Below, in pieces: positions 9,555 to 18,508 of a stretch of DNA of 64,000 nt. The stretch's first letter is position 1, and each line of letters opens with the position of its first letter. Source of the stretch: Xiheicaenibacterium sp046351325. GTDB taxonomy: Bacteria > Myxococcota_A > Polyangia > Polyangiales > Polyangiaceae. Position numbers and translations under genes: made by a program. The stretch is taken from contig JAXLYR010000017.1 in the NCBI GenBank assembly GCA_046351325.1, positions 111,684 through 175,683 of the forward strand, written 5' to 3'. The notes beneath the pieces are model-generated. The model was given only the letters and a program-made list of their open reading frames with translations, was not told the origin of the DNA and searched no databases.

Positions 9555-10382
9555 ATGCGTGGTCGCTTGATTTCTACCGCACTGGCCAGTCTCGCGTTGA
9601 CGACCGTGGTTTCGTCGAGCCAAGCCGGGAGCGAGGTGAAGATCATCGTGCTCAAAGAGCACGGTGTCGGCAGCGCAGCTCAGGCGCAGCCCTACGTCGA
9701 CAAGTTCGTGCAGATCGCCCAGAAAAAGAACAACTGGTCGGCCGCAAAAGGCACGTACTTCACGAGCCGTAAGGATGCGGAGAGCGCGATCAGCAGCGAC
9801 AAACCGCAGTTTGGGATCATGTCGCTCGGCGCGTTCCTGGCGCTCAAGGATGCCCAGGGTCTCGAGACGATCGGACAAGTGTCCGTGTCCAAGGCTGGCG
9901 GGCAGGAGTATCACATCGTCAGCAAGACCGCGTCCGACCTCGCGGGCTGCAAGGGCAAGAAGCTCGCAACGGACCACGCGGACGACGCGAAGTTCATCGA
10001 TCGCGTGGTGTCTGGTGGCGCCTTCAAGCTCTCGGACTTCACCCTCGAGCAGACGAAGCGCCCGCTGCAGGGCATCAAGATGGTGGTCAAAGACGAGGCC
10101 GTCTGCGCCCTCATCGACGACGCTCAATACGCCGAACTCTCGGGTGTCGAGGGCGGCAAGGATCTGAAGAGCGTTTGGAAGAGCGCGAAGATGGCGCCCA
10201 TGGCGGTCGTAGCATTCTCTGGCGCGGACAAGGCGACCAAGGATGCCTTCAAAGCAAGCCTGTCGAGTCTTTGCGATGGCGACGGAAAAGACGTGTGCAA
10301 GGAGATCGGAATCCAATCCCTCAAGCCGGCCGGCGACGACGCCTACGGTCAGGTTCTTGCCGCCTACAAGAAGGATAAGTAA
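9555..10382 (+). CDS. PhnD-like periplasmic substrate-binding protein
   Basis: 275 residues with a textbook start: GGAGG seven bases before ATG. A Sec signal peptide ends near SSSQA-GS. The mature protein resembles the phosphate/phosphite/phosphonate-binding PhnD superfamily: a VDKFVQIAQKKNNW helix, an FGIMSLGAFLALKD segment, and an ATDHADDAKFIDRVVSGG hinge-like region. No ABC permease or ATPase gene is adjacent. Instead it is followed by a TPR-like protein and an MMPL exporter in the same direction, so it may serve as a periplasmic partner or sensor rather than an ABC binding protein. The ligand cannot be read from the sequence. Confidence 0.78.
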   Translation: MRGRLISTALASLALTTVVSSSQAGSEVKIIVLKEHGVGSAAQAQPYVDKFVQIAQKKNNWSAAKGTYFTSRKDAESAISSDKPQFGIMSLGAFLALKDAQGLETIGQVSVSKAGGQEYHIVSKTASDLAGCKGKKLATDHADDAKFIDRVVSGGAFKLSDFTLEQTKRPLQGIKMVVKDEAVCALIDDAQYAELSGVEGGKDLKSVWKSAKMAPMAVVAFSGADKATKDAFKASLSSLCDGDGKDVCKEIGIQSLKPAGDDAYGQVLAAYKKDK

Positions 10383-10455
10383 GCCTGCTTCCATTACGCC
10401 TCGCCGAACTCTTCCCCCGTCCGAATCCGTCGAGCGAACTCGACGCTCAACGTCG

Positions 10456-11184
10456 TTGAACGTTGCTTGGCGTCGAGTCTTTGCGGGCGCCCTGCTCATG
10501 CTCTCCGTTGCCGGCCCTGCCTGTACGGAGCCCGCGCAGCTGCGCCCGGAGCTCTCTGCTGCCGCGAATGTGTCGCTGCTCGCGTTGAGCGACGCCCTCG
10601 AAGCGCTGATCGCAGACGGCAAGGATACGGACGAGGACCGTCAGGCCGCGTTCGAGGCAGCGCTGCGGATTCCCATTCGGTCCGCTGGCGATGCCTTCGG
10701 GCGCGCGGCCATTACGGGCCGGCTCGCGGAGAAGCAGGGAGCGCTCTCGCTCCTCGGTGAGGACAGCCCCACCTCGCTCGTTGGTGAGGCGGAGAAGTAC
10801 GCGCTCATCAGCCGCAAGCTCGACCCGGATTTTCGGCAGGGTGCAGCAGCTCGAATGCTCGGGACGCTCTACATCTTCGCGCCCGCGAACATGTTGGAGG
10901 CCGGCAACTCCGAGGATGGCTTGGAGCTCCTCGAGGGTCTGGTCACGGCGCACCCCGAGGTGGTCGAAAACCAGCTGCGTCTCGCTGAGGCCTACATCGC
11001 GCTCAACGACAAGGAGCCCGGCCGCAAGCCGCTCTGCTTGGCCTTGCGCGATCGGGCGAGGTTGCGTCGAGACGAGGGACAGCTGCTCGACAAGTTGGCG
11101 AAGGAATACCCGAAGATCGACTGCCAAGCCGTTCTCGGTCCCTCGCAGCCCCCCAATGAAGGGCCACCTAGCACGGGCGGCTAA
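10456..11184 (+). CDS. TPR-like envelope protein (resembles TRAP T-component)
   Basis: About 242 residues from a TTG start. The start is uncertain: the frame is open upstream but reads as junk, while the TTG gives an N-terminal export signal (WRRVFAGALLMLSVAGPAC) with a non-canonical lipobox GPAC. The body is helical with repeat-like spacing, and the segment RMLGTLYIFAPANMLEAGN recalls TatT-type TRAP T-component proteins, a weak resemblance. The following MMPL gene begins 3 bases after the stop, so the two are almost certainly co-transcribed and may form an envelope complex. Confidence 0.7.
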   Translation: MNVAWRRVFAGALLMLSVAGPACTEPAQLRPELSAAANVSLLALSDALEALIADGKDTDEDRQAAFEAALRIPIRSAGDAFGRAAITGRLAEKQGALSLLGEDSPTSLVGEAEKYALISRKLDPDFRQGAAARMLGTLYIFAPANMLEAGNSEDGLELLEGLVTAHPEVVENQLRLAEAYIALNDKEPGRKPLCLALRDRARLRRDEGQLLDKLAKEYPKIDCQAVLGPSQPPNEGPPSTGG

Positions 11185-11187
11185 CGC

Positions 11188-13935
11188 ATGAGCCGATTGT
11201 TCGCGATTATCCGAAGCGTCGCGCTGATCGGAGCGAGACGTCCTTTCCTTGCTTTGGCGATCTCGCTCGTCGTCGTCGCTATCTCGGGAGCGCTCATCCC
11301 AGGCCTGAAGATCTCGACCTCGCGTCGTGATTTGGTCTCGGCGAAACACCCGAATCAGAAGAAGACGATCGAGTTCGACGAGAAGTTCGGCTACCCGAAC
11401 GCGCCGGCCATCGTCGTCAGCGGCGGGTCGGTCGAAGACCGGAGGAAGGTCGTCGACGCGCTGGAGGTCGAGCTCGAGAAGCTGCCGAACTTCGAGAATC
11501 GCGTCATCGCTCGCGTTCGACCTCAGGATGTCGCCGAAGTCTTCCTGGTCTCGGATCCCAACGCGATCGCCAAAGCCATTCCGGACGCTGGCGATCCCAA
11601 GGACGATCCAGACGGCAAGAAGAAGCAGAAGCGCATCGATCAGCTCGAGGGTGGATTCGCGGGTTGGATCGCGCTGCTGCAGAATCAGCTTCAGGCCGGC
11701 GTCGACGCCGCCGACGACGAGGACGCGAAGCCGACCAAGCAACCCGACCCGAAGGAGACGGCCGAAGGCCTCGAGCGGCTCGGGACCATGTTCGCAGCGA
11801 TGGACGATGAGCTTGCTGGCAAGAGCGCGCTCGACCGCCTCGGCGACATGAAGAGCAAGGGTGATGTCGGGCGAGGCTTCGACGACCTGGGGTACCTGTC
11901 GGGCGACCAGAATCACCACATCGTCGCGATGTTCCCTCCTCTCAAAGGGGACGAGGGCTACGAGGTTCGCCCGGTCGTGCGGCAAATCCGCGAGGCTCGC
12001 GATCGCGCCCTGGAGCAAGCCAAGGTCGATGGGGTCACCGCGGACGTGACGGGGCTCCCGGCTCTCGTCACCGATGAGCTCGCGATGATCGAGCGCGACC
12101 TCGCCGTGACCAGCATCGCATCGAGCATCGCGCTCTTTCTCACGTTGTTCTGGGCGTTCCGATCGTTCCGACAGTCGCTCGTGAGCTTTCTGCCGCTCGG
12201 CTTCGGCACAATCGTCACCTTCGGGATCGTTCAGCTGGTCTTGGGCAAGCTGAACTTGGTGACTGCGAGCTTCACCTCAGTGCTGCTCGGGCTCGGTGAC
12301 TTCGGCGTCCATATTCAGAGCCGCTACTCCGAGCTCTTGAGGCAGGGCGAGCCTCCGAAGCGCGCGATGGAGACCGCCATGCTCAAGGCTGGTCCGGGGC
12401 TCGTCGTCGGCACCGTTACGACCGCCGTGGCGTTCCTCACGACGCTCGTCACGGAGTTCACCGCGTTCGCGGAGCTCGGCTTCATCACGAGCCTCGGTTT
12501 GATCGTGATGCTCGCCGGGACCTACCTCTTGGTTCCTGCTGCAGTGTTGCTGCTCCTCGGAAAGAAGCCGCGGCCGTCGCCCGAGCTCCCTGGCTTCCGT
12601 CAGCTGGCGTCGTTGGTGCGCAGGCGTCCACGCACGATCATCGCTGTAGCGCTTGTGTTGTCGGCCTTCACCGCGGTGTTCGTCCCGCGCGTGCGATTCA
12701 ACGGGCGCTACTTCGACTTCCTCCCTGCGAGTACGGAGAGCGCACGTGGTCTGCGCGCGCTCGAGAGTGACGCGGTTGTAAGTCCGTTCGTCGCGAACGT
12801 CCGAGCGAAGAACCTGGAGCAAGCACGCGAATACGCCGAGAAGCTGCGGCAGCTCGACACGGTCGCGTCGGTGGAGACACCATCCGATCTCCTACCGGCC
12901 CTCGATGAGGACCGCCTCACGTCGCTCCGCAAGATCGTCAAGAACCTCGAGAAAGCCGACGGATCTCCCGTGGACTTCGCGTCGGTGAGCGAGAAGCCGG
13001 TGGATCGCGCCGAGTTCGTGAAGCAGCTCGGCGAACTCCGGAGCACCCTCGACGACGTCGCTTACAGCCTTCGCAACGCAGGCCCCACCTTCGAGCCTGC
13101 TGCCGCCGCTGCCGACAAACTGAAGGAGCAGGTCTCGGCGCTGCGCACTCGAGTCGAGAACTCGAGCCAGGCGCGCCTCGACGAGCTCCAGCATCTGGCG
13201 TTCTCGATGCTCGCGCGAGCGCTCGTCGTCGCTCGTGACGTCGCAGCGCGTGGCTCTTACGGTCCCGACGATTTGCCTCCGATGTTCAGGCACCGGTTCG
13301 TGTCGAAGGACTCGACCGAGTTCGCGTTGTTCGTCCACCCGAAGGGCGACGTCTGGGAGGTCCCCGTCGCGGAGGCCTTCACGCGCGACGTCACCTCGAT
13401 CGCACCCGAGACGAGCGGCATCGCGACCACGCTCGCCGAGCATCCGAAGATGATCGTGCGTGGCTTCGAGCGCGCGACGATTCTCTCGCTCGTCTTGGTG
13501 CTCGTGATCCTCGGGATCGGCTTCCGCCGGGTGAGCGACGTCCTGATCGCGGCGATGCCTCTGCTCCTCGGCTCGTTGTGGATGATCGGGTCGATGCCGC
13601 TGCTGAACCTGCAGTTCAACCACGCGAACATGGTCGTGCTCCCGCTGTTGCTCGGCCTCGGCGTCGAGGCTAGCGGGCACATCATGCATCGCTACAAAGA
13701 GAGCGCAGCCGAGCATGGAGGGAAGGCCAAGCTCGACGAGATCCTAGCGAGCACCGGCAGCGCGGTCTTCGTCGCTGCGCTCACGACGGTCTGGGGCTTC
13801 AGCGTCATGATGCTCGGGAAGTACCGAGCGATGGTGGGGCTCGGCATGGTCATGACCATCGGGATGTTGGGGGTCATCGCGCTCAGCCTCATCGTGCTGC
13901 CCGCGGTCTTGATTGTCTTGCGCCGCGCGGAGTGA
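11188..13935 (+). CDS. MMPL/RND-family exporter
   Basis: 915 residues with the RND layout: a TM helix near residue 20, a periplasmic domain of about 250 residues, five to six TM helices (about 305-470, e.g. IASSIALFLTLFWAF and LGFGTIVTFGIVQLVLG), a second periplasmic loop and a second TM bundle near the C-terminus. The segment LLGLGDFGVHIQSRY matches the conserved TM4 region of MMPL/SSD-type transporters, mirrored by LLGLGVEASGHIMHRY in the second half. Such proteins move lipids, hopanoids or other hydrophobic compounds across the inner membrane using the proton gradient. The second periplasmic domain has predicted coiled-coil stretches. It lies 3 bases after the TPR-like gene. Confidence 0.9.
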   Translation: MSRLFAIIRSVALIGARRPFLALAISLVVVAISGALIPGLKISTSRRDLVSAKHPNQKKTIEFDEKFGYPNAPAIVVSGGSVEDRRKVVDALEVELEKLPNFENRVIARVRPQDVAEVFLVSDPNAIAKAIPDAGDPKDDPDGKKKQKRIDQLEGGFAGWIALLQNQLQAGVDAADDEDAKPTKQPDPKETAEGLERLGTMFAAMDDELAGKSALDRLGDMKSKGDVGRGFDDLGYLSGDQNHHIVAMFPPLKGDEGYEVRPVVRQIREARDRALEQAKVDGVTADVTGLPALVTDELAMIERDLAVTSIASSIALFLTLFWAFRSFRQSLVSFLPLGFGTIVTFGIVQLVLGKLNLVTASFTSVLLGLGDFGVHIQSRYSELLRQGEPPKRAMETAMLKAGPGLVVGTVTTAVAFLTTLVTEFTAFAELGFITSLGLIVMLAGTYLLVPAAVLLLLGKKPRPSPELPGFRQLASLVRRRPRTIIAVALVLSAFTAVFVPRVRFNGRYFDFLPASTESARGLRALESDAVVSPFVANVRAKNLEQAREYAEKLRQLDTVASVETPSDLLPALDEDRLTSLRKIVKNLEKADGSPVDFASVSEKPVDRAEFVKQLGELRSTLDDVAYSLRNAGPTFEPAAAAADKLKEQVSALRTRVENSSQARLDELQHLAFSMLARALVVARDVAARGSYGPDDLPPMFRHRFVSKDSTEFALFVHPKGDVWEVPVAEAFTRDVTSIAPETSGIATTLAEHPKMIVRGFERATILSLVLVLVILGIGFRRVSDVLIAAMPLLLGSLWMIGSMPLLNLQFNHANMVVLPLLLGLGVEASGHIMHRYKESAAEHGGKAKLDEILASTGSAVFVAALTTVWGFSVMMLGKYRAMVGLGMVMTIGMLGVIALSLIVLPAVLIVLRRAE

Positions 13936-13994
13936 CCTCCGCTGCGGAGGGCGTGGCGTACGTCGCTCGCCGGGACTATGACGAACGGCCATCG

Positions 13995-15875
13995 ATGAGC
14001 GCCGCGTCGGATCCCCCCAAGAACAAGCTCCCTTTCCTCGAGGCCGTGCACTCGACGCTGTTGGTTTGCGACGGCGCGATGGGCTCGCTCCTCTACGAGC
14101 GGGGCGTCTTCGTCACCCAGAACTTCGAGCAGCTGAACGTCGCGCGGCCCGACATCGTCAAGAAGATCCACTCCGACTACCTCGAGGCCGGAGCGCAGAT
14201 CCTCCAGACGAACACGTTCGGCGCGAACAGCTTCCGGCTCGAGCGGCACGGCCTCGTCGGTGAGGTCCGGCGCTTCAACGAGGCTGGCGCCAAGCTCGCG
14301 CGCGAGATCGCAGGGGACCGAGCGTATGTCGCCGGCTCGATCGGGCCTACAGGGTTGTCAGTCGGTGCCGACCGCGCGCGAGAGCTCTCGCAAGCCCACG
14401 CGACGTTCCTCGAGCAGTCCGGGTCGCTCGCGGACGCCGGCGTCGACTTCTTCCTCCTCGAGACGTTCCGCCACCTCGACGAGATCGAGGTCGCCATCAA
14501 GGCCGCGCGTGAGGCCGCGCCCAACCTACCGCTCGTCGCGACGGTCACGTTCGACAGCGAGGGCACGGTCGCCGACGGCTCGCCGCCCGAGGACGTCGCG
14601 GAGCGCCTCCGCGACTTCGGCGCTGACGTCATCGGCGTCAACTGCGGTGATGGCCCGCAGCTCTCGCTCGCGATGAGCGAGCGCATGCGCGACGCGGGGC
14701 GCCCGCTCTACGTCCAGCCGAACGCAGGCTTGCCCCGCAACGTCGACGGTCGCCTGCTCTACATGGCCACGCCCGAGTATTTCGACGTCTTCGCCCGGCG
14801 CATCATCCAGGTCGGCGCGCGCGTCGTCGGCGGGTGCTGCGGCACGACGCCGGAGCACGTCCGCTGGATGGCGCGCTCGGTTCGGATGCTCGCGAGCACC
14901 CACCCCGACGAGAGCGGGACGGCGCGCATCCACGAGGTGAAATCCAACCATCCGCACGCGGTCGAGCCTGTCCCCGTCGCCGAGCGCAGCGCGTTCGCCG
15001 CCAAGGTCGCGGCGAAGAAATTCGTCGTCTCGGTCGAGGTCAACCCCGAGCCCGGCACGCGCTGCGACAACGCGCTCGCTGCGGCGAAGATGCTCCTCGA
15101 GAGCGGCGTCGACATCGTCAACGTGGCTGACGGTCCCCGCGCGACGGCGCGCATGTCGAACCTCGCGTTCTGCGCCTTGCTCCGCGAGCGCCTCGGCATC
15201 GACCCCATGGTCCACGTGTGCGGTCGCGACCGGAACATGCTCGGGCAGATGGCGCACCTGCTCGGCGCGCACGCGCTCGGCCTGCACAACCTCGTCGTCA
15301 TCACCGGCGACCCGCCGAAGGTCGGCGACTACCCCGAGGCGACCGCGGTCTACGACCTCGACAGCGTGGGGCTCTTGCACATGGCCTCGCAGATGAATCG
15401 CGGGCTCGATCCCGCGGGCAAGCCGTTGCGCGGCGGACCGACAGCGTTCTTCTGCGCGACGGGCTTCGAGCCTGGCGCGCAGGATCTCGATCGAGAGATC
15501 GCTCGGCTCGAGGCCAAGGTCGCGGCGGGCGCTGACTGCGTCATGACGCAGCCGGTGTTCCAACAGGACCTGCTCGACGGCGTGCTCGCGCGCATCGAAC
15601 ACCTCAAGGTCCCCGTGATGGTCGGGGTGCTCCCGCTGGTCTCGTTCAAGAACGCCGAGTTCCTCCACAACGAGGTCCCCGGCATGCAGATCCCCGAGCC
15701 GATCCGCGAGCGCATGCGCAAGGTCGCGCCCGGCCCCGACGCCCGCAAAGAGGGTGTCGCCATCGCGCGCGAGATGCTCTTCGCCGTGCACGACCGCGTG
15801 CAGGGCGCTTATCTCATGCCGCCGCTCGGCAAATACGAGCTCGCGCTCGAGGTCCTCGACGGCCTCAAGCGCTGA
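13995..15875 (+). CDS. Bifunctional homocysteine S-methyltransferase / methylene-THF reductase
   Basis: 626 residues. The N-terminal half is a homocysteine methyltransferase barrel: DGAMGSLLYERG, NTFGANSFRL and GSIGPTG. Its zinc ligands are the Cys of GVNCGDGP and the Cys pair of GGCCGTTPEH. After a short linker (about residue 310) comes a MetF-type FAD barrel: VVSVEVNPEPG, CRDRN-type GRDRNML, VITGDPP and MTQPVFQ. The same fusion occurs in B. subtilis YitJ. It would make methionine and supply methyl-THF. The ATG chosen gives the best family fit; a GTG at 13932 would overlap the MMPL stop and add 21 unconserved residues. No upstream riboswitch is visible. Confidence 0.92.
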   Translation: MSAASDPPKNKLPFLEAVHSTLLVCDGAMGSLLYERGVFVTQNFEQLNVARPDIVKKIHSDYLEAGAQILQTNTFGANSFRLERHGLVGEVRRFNEAGAKLAREIAGDRAYVAGSIGPTGLSVGADRARELSQAHATFLEQSGSLADAGVDFFLLETFRHLDEIEVAIKAAREAAPNLPLVATVTFDSEGTVADGSPPEDVAERLRDFGADVIGVNCGDGPQLSLAMSERMRDAGRPLYVQPNAGLPRNVDGRLLYMATPEYFDVFARRIIQVGARVVGGCCGTTPEHVRWMARSVRMLASTHPDESGTARIHEVKSNHPHAVEPVPVAERSAFAAKVAAKKFVVSVEVNPEPGTRCDNALAAAKMLLESGVDIVNVADGPRATARMSNLAFCALLRERLGIDPMVHVCGRDRNMLGQMAHLLGAHALGLHNLVVITGDPPKVGDYPEATAVYDLDSVGLLHMASQMNRGLDPAGKPLRGGPTAFFCATGFEPGAQDLDREIARLEAKVAAGADCVMTQPVFQQDLLDGVLARIEHLKVPVMVGVLPLVSFKNAEFLHNEVPGMQIPEPIRERMRKVAPGPDARKEGVAIAREMLFAVHDRVQGAYLMPPLGKYELALEVLDGLKR

Positions 15876-15884
15876 ATCGGGGGG

Positions 15885-15929
15885 GCGCGGAGCGCATGGG
15901 GGGCGGATTTAGCCCCCCAATGAATCGGC
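15885..15929. repeat. 45-bp dispersed hairpin repeat, copy 1
   Basis: The centre is an inverted repeat TGGGGGGC / GCCCCCCA around a 7-base loop GGATTTA, starting 9 bases after the methionine-gene stop. The whole 45 bases match the copy at 52659-52703 at 39 positions. The outermost stem pair is T-A here and C-G there, a compensatory change. There is no T-tract, so it is not a classical Rho-independent terminator, although its position between converging genes suits a transcript end or mRNA-stability element. Confidence 0.75.
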
Positions 15930-15932
15930 GAC

Positions 15933-17207
15933 TCAGGCGAGCGGATAGCGCAAGGTCTCGAGGAGCCACTCGGAGTTCTTGCGGACCTCGCCGACGAGCC
16001 GCTCGACGAGCGCGTCGCGCTTATCGTAGAGCCGATAACCGGTCTTCGGCCGCAGGTAGCCGCGGGCCTTCGGGTGCTTCTCGAAGAGCGCGTCCTCACC
16101 CATGCGCTCTGCCCATTTGGCATATCGCTCTCGGTTCTCGAGCAGCGCGCGCACCACGAACGGCATGAGCATCGAATAGTCGGCCTGCATGCTCTCGGTC
16201 GTCTGCATGTAATGGTCTTTATCGACCTTGCCCCAGGTGACGGCCTCTGCAGGGGGACAACCGGATAGCGAGCCGTCGGTCACGGGCGCGCTCACGATTT
16301 GGATGTCGAATAGATAACCCCGTACGTCGGGCAACCCGAGCACCTGGCCGAGCGCGGGTTCGGGCTGTAGGTTGTAGTTCTTGGGCACTCCGCCGCCGAG
16401 CACGACCGTGCCGATGGCTTGTTCCTTCGTGTCGAAGAGACCCCAATAGTGATAGGCGCAGGCCTCGAAGACCTCGGCGTGGAGGTCCAAGTCGAACCCG
16501 TAATCCGAAATCAGGCCCGCGCGCCGCATCGCCCAGAGCTTCATCGAATTGAGGAACACCGAGCCGTCCCCGGGCGCGCCCACGAACACCGGAATGGCCA
16601 TTCGGTGACAAAGCGCGAGCAGCCCCTCTGCGACGTTGTTCTTGTTTTCTTGTACACCGTACAATTGACCGAGTCGGTTGCGGAGCTCGGTCCCCGTCAT
16701 TCGGTGCTGGAACTCGGCGCGCTGGAGCGCCGCCGTTACGAGCTTGTCCTGGTCGAGCAGCACGTCCTCGTCGAAGGCCATATCGGTGACGCGTATGGTC
16801 TTGTCGTCGCGGAGCGCGCCGTCGTCGCCGAATATCGGTACTTCGTGAACGGCCTCACCGTGGCCGTCGAGGCTACGATGCCCGTCGTGGTAGCAGACTG
16901 CGTCCGTGGTCGAGACATAAGCGAACCACCCAGTCTCGAGCAGCGGATTGAGCCACGCGTGGTGCTGCCCGGACACCGTGACGGGCCCGGCGACCGCGAG
17001 CGTGAGCGGCACGCCGGCGCCGACGGCCTCGTCGAAGATCCGATAGAAGCGCCGCAGGTAGCCCCCGCCGAAGGCCGGCAAGCATGATTCGAAGAGCTCG
17101 CCGAGCGACCCGACCTCGTCCACCCGTCGCGTGCGGACCAGCTTCCGCGCGCCGCCGCCCAAAGCCTTGGGCTCGCCCTCTCCGACCTCACACGGGTGCT
17201 TGCTCAT
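15933..17207 (-). CDS. Deoxyhypusine-synthase-like protein
   Basis: 424 residues from the ATG beginning MSKHPCEV; upstream GTG and ATG starts are possible and none has a clear ribosome site. The protein follows the deoxyhypusine synthase fold: FVGAPGDGSV, the NAD-contacting VVLGGGVPKNYNL, and VTDGSLSGCPPAEAVTWGKVDKD, whose Lys aligns with the spermidine-attacking Lys of true DHS in the SWGK motif. Bacteria lack eIF5A, so the known bacterial relatives work on other polyamine substrates, for instance homospermidine formation. This is the more likely role. It converges on the methionine gene, with a hairpin repeat between them. Confidence 0.85.
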   Translation of the reverse strand: MSKHPCEVGEGEPKALGGGARKLVRTRRVDEVGSLGELFESCLPAFGGGYLRRFYRIFDEAVGAGVPLTLAVAGPVTVSGQHHAWLNPLLETGWFAYVSTTDAVCYHDGHRSLDGHGEAVHEVPIFGDDGALRDDKTIRVTDMAFDEDVLLDQDKLVTAALQRAEFQHRMTGTELRNRLGQLYGVQENKNNVAEGLLALCHRMAIPVFVGAPGDGSVFLNSMKLWAMRRAGLISDYGFDLDLHAEVFEACAYHYWGLFDTKEQAIGTVVLGGGVPKNYNLQPEPALGQVLGLPDVRGYLFDIQIVSAPVTDGSLSGCPPAEAVTWGKVDKDHYMQTTESMQADYSMLMPFVVRALLENRERYAKWAERMGEDALFEKHPKARGYLRPKTGYRLYDKRDALVERLVGEVRKNSEWLLETLRYPLA

Positions 17208-17308
17208 GGCGGCGACCATGCCGAAAAGCGAGGCGAACCGCAAGCTCCGCACCGTCGCTCTCTGCCGCTGATTTCATGTGTCGGTCGCGTTGTCGCTAGA
17301 CTGCGCCC

Positions 17309-17878
17309 ATGTCGTCGGTCTGGTCGAACTACCCTGCTCGCACGCTCGCGCTCCTCGCTCCAGTCGCTGCCCTCGCGCTCGGCGCCGCTGCGTGTTCGAG
17401 CGAGCCCTCTCCCGCTCAGCGCGACTCCGGCTCGGCGCGCGCGACGTCGACGAACTCGGCCCGGTCGAGCGCTGTCTCGTCCTCTTCGGGGGCGGTCGCG
17501 CCGCAGCGCTCGTCGTCCGCAGCTGCCGTCGCGAGCGTCATGGTGAGCGCTCCTGGCGCTCCCGTGTCCGTGAAATACCCGAATACGCCGGCGCCGGTCG
17601 CGGTCGAACACGGCAAAGAGTATTGGGCTGTATACCTGGCAGTCGGCCCGAACAGCGACGCCCTCGAACAAGCCAACAGAGTGTGGGGCGCGACGAAGCT
17701 CCCTGTTTCATCGGGCGAGTCCGCGTGTGACGGCGGCTCGAAGGAGGCGGGCGTCCCCGAGGGCTCGTTCGTCATATCGGTGTATTTCAATTCGCAAGAC
17801 GACGCGAAGTCCTTCGCCGCCAGCGTCGAGCCGAAGCCCGCGGCGGTCGGTAAGGTCAAGATCCTCTGCGCCGACTGA
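17309..17878 (+). CDS. Small lipoprotein, unknown function
   Basis: 189 residues. The signal peptide LALLAPVAALALGAAAC ends in an acceptable lipobox (AAAC, Cys29). About 60 Ser/Ala-rich residues follow, then a compact C-terminal domain of about 110 residues (VEHGKEYWAVYLAVGP, GSFVISVYFNSQDDAKSF). The last segment looks like an alternating strand/helix fold, perhaps SPOR-like, but I cannot assign a family. It has only two cysteines outside the lipobox, near CDGG and at the C-terminus. It is transcribed divergently from the DHS-like gene, with 101 bases between starts. Confidence 0.72.
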   Translation: MSSVWSNYPARTLALLAPVAALALGAAACSSEPSPAQRDSGSARATSTNSARSSAVSSSSGAVAPQRSSSAAAVASVMVSAPGAPVSVKYPNTPAPVAVEHGKEYWAVYLAVGPNSDALEQANRVWGATKLPVSSGESACDGGSKEAGVPEGSFVISVYFNSQDDAKSFAASVEPKPAAVGKVKILCAD

Positions 17879-17950
17879 CCCGTCGAGGCGGCCTCGCGGG
17901 GAAAAAAGCGGGCGCCATGTAATGATCGGCAAGACCCGGGGACTACCCCC

Positions 17951-18508
17951 GTGGTCATGCAAGTCGCCGCAAAGGAATTGCCCCTGGCAGAAGAGGCTGC
18001 CCGCGCTCGCTTCGCCGCTCTGCTCGCCGCGCACGGAGCGGGGCTGCGGCGCGTCGCGCGCACCTACGCCGCGCGAACCGACGAGACCGAAGACCTGCTC
18101 CAAGAGATCGCGCTCGCGATCTGGCGCGCGCTCCCTGCCTTTCGCGGCGAGTGCTCCGAGCGGACCTTCGTCTTCCGGGTCGCGCACAACCGTGGTTTGA
18201 CGTTCGCCGAGCGCACGAAGCGAACACCCCGACAGAAGGACGACGACGAGGCGACGCTCTCCGCTCTCATCGCGTCGGCCGCGCCCAGCCCCGAGGAGGA
18301 GCTCGGCGAGGCGCGCCGTCGTCAGGCGCTCTGGGCAGCGATTCGCGGGCTCCCACCGGGCGCGCGAGCCGTGCTCACCCTCGCGCTCGAGGGGCTGAGT
18401 CCGGCCGAGACCGGTGAGGTATTGGGCATATCCCCCAATGCTGCCGCCGTACGCCTGAGTCGCGCCAAAGACCAACTGCGCAGCACGCTCTCTGGAGGTC
18501 AGTCATGA
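17951..18508 (+). CDS. ECF-type RNA polymerase sigma factor
   Basis: 185 residues from a GTG; an ATG two codons later is equally plausible. Region 2 is visible in the N-terminal half: DETEDLLQEIALAIWRALPAF for region 2.2, and FRGECSERTFVFRVAHNR for 2.3-2.4. A charged linker rich in Asp/Glu follows. Region 4 is LPPGARAVLTLALEGLSPAE and GISPNAAAVRLSRAK, the helix-turn-helix. Its stop overlaps the start of the next gene as ATGA, and a GGAGG for that gene lies inside its last codons. The downstream partner is therefore translationally coupled and is the likely regulator of this sigma factor. Confidence 0.92.
   Translation: MVMQVAAKELPLAEEAARARFAALLAAHGAGLRRVARTYAARTDETEDLLQEIALAIWRALPAFRGECSERTFVFRVAHNRGLTFAERTKRTPRQKDDDEATLSALIASAAPSPEEELGEARRRQALWAAIRGLPPGARAVLTLALEGLSPAETGEVLGISPNAAAVRLSRAKDQLRSTLSGGQS

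Noticed and set aside
11147..11160. AGCCCCCCAATGAA, identical to 14 bases of the hairpin repeat
   Set aside because: It lacks the left arm of the stem and lies inside a coding sequence; probably chance.
14526..15791. 421-codon minus-strand open frame within the methionine-synthesis gene
   Set aside because: Antisense shadow of a well-supported bifunctional enzyme.
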